From JBCDCP01 sp039181495 (lineage in GTDB: Bacteria > Pseudomonadota > Alphaproteobacteria > Rhizobiales > Tepidamorphaceae), in contig JBCDCP010000073.1 in the NCBI GenBank assembly GCA_039181495.1, forward strand, positions 1 to 15,399: 15,399 bases of DNA. The letters run 5' to 3'. The notes under the pieces are model-generated. The model saw only the letters and a program-made list of their open reading frames with translations. It was not told where the DNA came from and did not search any database. Positions 11,948 to 15,399 of this stretch are shown piece after piece. The position numbers were made by a program, and so were the translations under genes. Each line of letters starts with the position of its first letter. Position 1 is the stretch's first letter.

Positions 11948-13918
11948 ATGGCCGATAAACCCTGGATTTTCCGCACCTATGCCGGACACTCGACGGCGAA
12001 GGACTCAAACGCGCTGTATCGGACCAATCTGGGCAAGGGGCAGACGGGACTGTCTGTGGCGTTCGATTTGCCGACGCAGACGGGCTACGATTCCGATGAT
12101 GGGCTGGCGCGCGGCGAAGTTGGCAAGGTTGGTGTTCCGGTTGCCCATCTCGGCGACATGCGGACGCTGTTCGATGGCATCCCGCTGGCTGACATGAACA
12201 CGTCGATGACGATCAACGCCACCGCGCCCTGGTTGCTCGCGCTCTATGCGGCTGTGGCCGACGAGCAGGGTGCCGATCGCAAATCGCTCTCCGGCACCAC
12301 ACAGAACGATATCATCAAGGAATATCTGTCACGCGGCACGTATGTGTTTCCGCCACAGCCGTCTCTGAAGCTGACCACCGACGTCATTGCGTGGACTTAC
12401 TCGGAAATGCCGAAATGGAACCCGATGAATGTCTGCTCCTACCATCTGCAGGAAGCTGGCGCGACGCCGGTGCAGGAACTCGCTTTCGCACTTGCCAATG
12501 CCATTGCCATTCTTGACTCGGTGCGTGACAGCGGTGCCGTCCCCGAGGAGGATTTTCCGCGTGCGGCGGGTCGAATTTCCTTCTTCGTGAATTCGGGCAT
12601 TCGGTTCATCACCGAAATCGCCAAGATGCGGGCCTTCGTCGATCTGTGGGATGAGATCACCAGGGATCGCTACGACATCGAGGATCCGAAGTTTCGACGC
12701 TTCCGCTATGGCGTCCAGGTCAACTCGCTTGGGCTGACGGAACAGCAGCCGGAAAACAACGTCTTTCGAATTCTTATTGAGATGCTCGCTGTTGTGATGT
12801 CCAAGGACGCTCGGGCCCGTGCGGTGCAGCTTCCGGCCTGGAACGAAGCGCTTGGGCTGCCGCGACCCTGGGACCAGCAATGGTCGCTCAGGATGCAGCA
12901 GATCGTCGCCTATGAAACCGACTTGCTCGAATATGCCGACATCTTCGAGGGCTCGGCAGTGATGGATGCAAAGGTTGAGGAACTGAAGGAGCAGGCGCGC
13001 GAGGAACTTGCGCGGATCGACGACATGGGAGGCGCGATCTCGGCGATTGAGACGAGCTACATGAAACGTGCGCTGGTGGAGTCAAATACCGTGCGGCTTG
13101 AGGCAATCGAACGCGGCGACCAGAAGGTGATCGGCGTGAATGCCTATACCGAGAGCGAGCCGTCTCCGCTGGCCGCAGGCGCTGATGGCGGCATCATGAC
13201 GGTCGATGAAGGGGCAGCCGAAGATCAGGTTGCGCGGCTCAACGCCTGGCGCGAGCAGCGTGACGATAAGGCGGTAGAAGCTGCACTCGCTGCGCTTAAA
13301 TCCTCAGCCCAGGAAGGCCGCAACATCATGGACCCGTCGATAGCCTGCGCAAAAGCCGGCGTTACGACAGGTGAGTGGGGCGGCACGCTGCGTGAGGTGT
13401 TTGGGCTTTACCGCGCACCGACCGGCGTGGGACGGGCTGCGCGCGCAGACTCCGAAGGTCTCGATACGCTCCGCAAAGATGTCGATGCGGTGTCCGACAA
13501 GCTCCGTCGACGGCTCAAGATCCTGGTCGGCAAACCGGGGCTCGATGGGCATTCCAATGGCGCCGAACAGATAGCTGTGCGAGCGCGCGATTGCGGCATG
13601 GAAGTGGTCTATGAGGGCATCCGGCTGACACCAGCGGAAATCGTCAATGCGGCGCTAGAGGAAAGTGTCCACATTGTCGGGTTGTCGATCCTGTCGGGCA
13701 GCCACCTACCGCTTGTGCGGGAGATCATGGACCGAATGCGGCGCGCTGGCCTAGATGACGTTCCGGTCGTGGTTGGGGGGATCATTCCACCTGAGGATGA
13801 AGTAGCGCTGAAAGGCATGGGTGTGGCCGCCGTCTATACGCCCAAGGACTTCCAGCTCAACGACATCATGGCGGATATTGTCCGCATTGTGGGTGAGCAA
13901 AACGCCGCCGCCGCTTGA
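11948..13918 (+). CDS. ecm: Ethylmalonyl-CoA mutase (coenzyme B12-dependent)
   Basis: A 656-residue radical mutase that rearranges (2R)-ethylmalonyl-CoA to (2S)-methylsuccinyl-CoA in the EMC pathway (also called MeaA). Residues 1 to about 500 are the substrate-binding barrel, opening with FRTYAGHSTAKDSNALYRTN and GLSVAFDLPTQTGYDSDDG, the pattern of Ecm/MeaA. From about 520 is the cobalamin domain with DGHSNG (533-538, His535 the axial cobalt ligand), SILSG and VVGGIIP. Both domains are on one chain, as in other Ecm proteins. Upstream ATGs at 11867 and 11894 are in frame, but ATG 11948 has GGGAG nine bases upstream, lies after a candidate promoter, and gives the N-terminus usual for the family. 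It diverges from arsR. Methylmalonyl-CoA mutase is the main alternative; the neighbouring ccr and mcd favour Ecm. Confidence 0.95.
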   Translation: MADKPWIFRTYAGHSTAKDSNALYRTNLGKGQTGLSVAFDLPTQTGYDSDDGLARGEVGKVGVPVAHLGDMRTLFDGIPLADMNTSMTINATAPWLLALYAAVADEQGADRKSLSGTTQNDIIKEYLSRGTYVFPPQPSLKLTTDVIAWTYSEMPKWNPMNVCSYHLQEAGATPVQELAFALANAIAILDSVRDSGAVPEEDFPRAAGRISFFVNSGIRFITEIAKMRAFVDLWDEITRDRYDIEDPKFRRFRYGVQVNSLGLTEQQPENNVFRILIEMLAVVMSKDARARAVQLPAWNEALGLPRPWDQQWSLRMQQIVAYETDLLEYADIFEGSAVMDAKVEELKEQAREELARIDDMGGAISAIETSYMKRALVESNTVRLEAIERGDQKVIGVNAYTESEPSPLAAGADGGIMTVDEGAAEDQVARLNAWREQRDDKAVEAALAALKSSAQEGRNIMDPSIACAKAGVTTGEWGGTLREVFGLYRAPTGVGRAARADSEGLDTLRKDVDAVSDKLRRRLKILVGKPGLDGHSNGAEQIAVRARDCGMEVVYEGIRLTPAEIVNAALEESVHIVGLSILSGSHLPLVREIMDRMRRAGLDDVPVVVGGIIPPEDEVALKGMGVAAVYTPKDFQLNDIMADIVRIVGEQNAAAA

Positions 13919-13971
13919 TGCAGAATCGAGCCGGCAGGATGATGTCGCACTTCAAGCAGTATGCGTGGAAT

Positions 13972-13977
13972 AGGGGG
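13972..13977 (+). promoter_or_regulatory. Shine-Dalgarno AGGGGG before a 25-residue ORF
   Basis: The purine run AGGGGG ends five bases before ATG 13983. It is the main evidence that the very short reading frame is translated. Confidence 0.5.
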
Positions 13978-13982
13978 CAATC

Positions 13983-14060
13983 ATGCCGCGCTGGCTGATC
14001 TATCTTGCCGCGGCGATTGCCGTGATGATCGTCATCCTGTTGTCGACTGGTACGGTTTGA
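13983..14060 (+). CDS. Possible 25-residue single-helix membrane peptide
   Basis: A tiny frame starting MPRWLIYLAAA and ending ILLSTGTV, with a continuous hydrophobic core (about residues 4-21) preceded by Pro-Arg-Trp. This is the look of a small single-pass inner-membrane peptide. It has AGGGGG at optimal spacing and lies 64 bases after the ecm stop on the same strand, so it could be co-transcribed with ecm. No family is recognised. Frames this short arise by chance, and the support rests on ribosome site, composition and position. Confidence 0.5.
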   Translation: MPRWLIYLAAAIAVMIVILLSTGTV

Positions 14061-14162
14061 TCCACCAGCGATCATCGGGGGCATGAGCCCCGCCGCGCGG
14101 GTGTTTCGGTTCCCGGGAGTCCGCCTGGAGGTCAGTCTGGGCGAACATGCGAGGTCCCGCGC

Positions 14163-14200
14163 GACGGGGGAACGCCCCCCGGTCTTTCGGTCGTTTTCTT
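14163..14200 (+). terminator. Candidate intrinsic terminator
   Basis: GGGGG (14166-14170) pairs with CCCCC (14175-14179) over AACG, and GAC (14163-14165) pairs with GTC (14182-14184) after a bulge. A T-rich stretch (CGTTTTCTTCT) begins several bases later. It would end transcription from ecm and the peptide, or an RNA in the structured stretch. Confidence 0.45.
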
Positions 14201-14259
14201 CTGCATGACAGGTTTGCGCTGCCGGCTTAATGCAAGACCAACGGTTATGATCGTCCGTA

Positions 14260-14275
14260 GCTTAGGGTAAACGAG
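14260..14275 (+). promoter_or_regulatory. Possible upstream element GCTTAGGGTAAACGAG
   Basis: Fourteen of 16 bases match the stretch at 445-460 upstream of the L,D-transpeptidase. It lies 43-58 bases before the AEC gene start, in the range expected for promoter elements. No clear sigma-70 -35/-10 pair was found here. Confidence 0.3.
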
Positions 14276-14317
14276 CCGTTTCCGCGCAGTCTTCGTGCGC
14301 CCGCCAATCAGTGTGTC

Positions 14318-15238
14318 ATGTCGGAAATCGCGACTATCGTCCTGCCGGTCTTCGGACTGATCGCTGTTGGACTTGCCGGCGGCTTGATTGGGCTGTTTCC
14401 CAGGGGAACAGGCCGCTCGCTAGAGGTCTATCTCTACCAGTTTGCTCTCCCCGTCCTGCTGTTCAACGCAATGTCGAAAGCGACGTTGCCATCGAGCCCC
14501 GAATGGGCGGTATGGGCATCCTATTTCACCGGTCTGTTGTCGGCTTGGGCCGTATCCCAGCTTGGGCTCTCATTGATGGGAGCCGACAAGCGTGTCGCGG
14601 TCATTGCCGGTTTTTCGGCAGCGTTCTCCAATCTCGTGCTGATCGGCATCCCGCTGGTGCTGGCCGCTTTCGGTGAGAAGGGCATGGTGCCGCTCTTCAT
14701 CGTTCTGTCTGTCCATCTGCCGCTGCTGACTTTGCTGGGCACGTTGCTGATCGAACGTGATCAGGGGCCGCTTGGCCCGGCGCTCAAGCGCACGGTGGTC
14801 AGCGTTGCCCGGCACCCGCTGCTGCTTGGCATCGTCACCGGGGTTGCATTCAATCTGGCGGGCCTGTCGCTGCCCGAGACGCTGGACCGGATGGTTGTGT
14901 GGGTTGCACAATCTGCCGCGCCGCTGGCCCTCATCGCCATGGGGCTGGCCGTCCGTCGGGCGGGGATCGGCGAAGTGTCCTCGGGGGTGTTGGTCATTGT
15001 ATTTGCCAAGCTCGTCCTGTTCCCCGGCATCGTCTGGCTGATGACCCATGTGGTGTTCACGCTGCCCGATGGTTGGGCTGCGGTGCTGGTCGTAATGGCC
15101 GCGCTTTCCTCGGGGCTGAACTGCTATCTGTTTGCCTTACCCTATCCCAAGGCGGTGCCTCTCGCCGCGGCGTCGGTGACGCTGTCCACCGTGCTAGCAA
15201 TCTTTACGGTGTCCGGCTGGCTCTGGCTGGTGACCTAG
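14318..15238 (+). CDS. AEC (auxin efflux carrier) family transporter
   Basis: A 306-residue inner-membrane transporter with about ten helices in two inverted halves. The N-terminal helix IATIVLPVFGLIAVGLAGGL and the following YLYQFALPVLLFNAMSKA are typical of the bacterial AEC family, as is the second-half APLALIAMGLAVR with its helix break. Characterised bacterial relatives carry malonate or other organic acids, but many are unassigned, so the substrate is open. An organic acid linked to the nearby EMC genes is possible but speculative. The ATG at 14318 has poor Shine-Dalgarno character (GTGTGTC before it); no better start is evident. It converges with gluQRS, with only six bases between the stop codons. 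Confidence 0.88.
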   Translation: MSEIATIVLPVFGLIAVGLAGGLIGLFPRGTGRSLEVYLYQFALPVLLFNAMSKATLPSSPEWAVWASYFTGLLSAWAVSQLGLSLMGADKRVAVIAGFSAAFSNLVLIGIPLVLAAFGEKGMVPLFIVLSVHLPLLTLLGTLLIERDQGPLGPALKRTVVSVARHPLLLGIVTGVAFNLAGLSLPETLDRMVVWVAQSAAPLALIAMGLAVRRAGIGEVSSGVLVIVFAKLVLFPGIVWLMTHVVFTLPDGWAAVLVVMAALSSGLNCYLFALPYPKAVPLAAASVTLSTVLAIFTVSGWLWLVT

Positions 15239-15244
15239 ACGCTC

Positions 15245-15399
15245 TCAGTAGCCAAGCATGACGCGCACGTCCTGGGCTGTCTTTCCAGCAGCGCGCAGTT
15301 CGGCAAGGCCGGTTGAGCCACTCGACTTCGACAGTTTCCGGCCGTGCTGATCAAGGATCAGCCCGTGGTGGTGATAGCGCGGCTCCGGCAGATCCAGCA
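15245..15399 (-). CDS. gluQRS: Glutamyl-Q tRNA(Asp) synthetase, C-terminal end (runs off the right edge)
   Basis: The last 50 residues of a protein lying mostly outside the window. YHHHGLILDQHGRKLSKSSG contains KLSKS, the KMSKS-type class I synthetase loop, and the short tail after it (TGLAELRAAGKTAQDVRVML) ends the protein soon after the catalytic domain. This is diagnostic for GluQRS, which lacks the anticodon-binding domain of full glutamyl-tRNA synthetases and attaches glutamate to queuosine at position 34 of tRNA(Asp). The fragment is too short to judge the rest of the active site. It converges with the AEC transporter gene. Confidence 0.88.
   Translation of the reverse strand, partial: LDLPEPRYHHHGLILDQHGRKLSKSSGSTGLAELRAAGKTAQDVRVMLGY

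Larger units (their letters stand above)
14061..14317 (+). other. GC-rich structured intergenic stretch, possible small RNA or compound terminator
   Basis: No convincing protein gene is seen here. Hairpin GGGGC-ATGA-GCCCC lies at 14078-14091. CGCGCGGG (14094-14101) pairs perfectly with CCCGCGCG (14156-14163), enclosing 54 bases that include a CGCC/GGCG pairing (14122-14125 with 14140-14143). A terminator-like hairpin follows at 14163-14200. I compared it by eye with tmRNA, RNase P, SRP RNA, 6S RNA and common riboswitches and saw no match. From about 14210 the composition relaxes into what should be the promoter region of the AEC gene. Confidence 0.4.

Noticed and set aside
13918..13998. A 26-codon frame starting at ATG 13918 that overlaps the ecm stop as TGATG
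   Set aside because: The overlap suggests translational coupling, but the peptide (MQNRAGRMMSHF onward) has no recognisable features and the neighbouring frame at 13983 has a far better ribosome site.
1..15399. CRISPR array, prophage, transposon or toxin-antitoxin locus
   Set aside because: I saw no spaced direct-repeat series, integrase, transposase, phage structural gene or convincing paired small toxin/antitoxin frames on either strand.

Overview
The window looks like the chromosome of an alphaproteobacterium, most likely near the Hyphomicrobiales or Rhodobacterales. It is GC-rich with uniform coding character. It carries mcd, ccr and ecm, three signature enzymes of the ethylmalonyl-CoA (EMC) pathway that many alphaproteobacteria use instead of the glyoxylate shunt. 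It also has a CtrA-like box and a gluQRS end. I see no transposase, integrase, phage gene, tRNA, rRNA or CRISPR array.

Layout. 1-359 (minus) is the N-terminal part of a short-chain dehydrogenase. 527-2224 (plus) is a secreted YcbB/LdtD-type L,D-transpeptidase, and 2343-3281 (plus) is an EamA-type exporter. From 3336 to 9783 five genes lie on the minus strand. In transcription order they are ccr (8494-9783), a long acidic low-complexity protein of unknown function (6701-8248), a second EamA-type transporter (5605-6525), mcd (3792-5471) and a gamma-glutamylcyclotransferase-like protein (3336-3683). A strong intrinsic terminator follows the acidic gene and a weaker candidate follows ccr, so this is not one operon. 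A small three-helix membrane protein (10008-10346, plus) diverges from ccr. An arsR plus ArsP-type permease operon (11801 down to 10365, minus) diverges from ecm (11948-13918, plus). After ecm come a possible 25-residue membrane peptide, a GC-rich structured stretch, an AEC-family transporter (14318-15238, plus) and the C-terminal end of gluQRS (15245-15399, minus).

How the genes work together. Ccr makes (2S)-ethylmalonyl-CoA from crotonyl-CoA, CO2 and NADPH. After epimerisation (epimerase not in the window), Ecm rearranges ethylmalonyl-CoA to methylsuccinyl-CoA, and Mcd oxidises that to mesaconyl-CoA. The three genes sit within about 10 kb but in separate transcription units. The EamA and AEC transporters could move pathway-related acids, but nothing in the sequence fixes their substrates.

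Points most worth a second look: the acidic protein with repeated short hydrophobic motifs; an apparently leaderless arsR whose palindromic operator lies inside the promoter spacer; TTTGC-type elements at a similar distance upstream of mcd, ccr, ecm and the acidic gene; and the peptide plus structured stretch downstream of ecm. No clearly new multi-gene system is evident.
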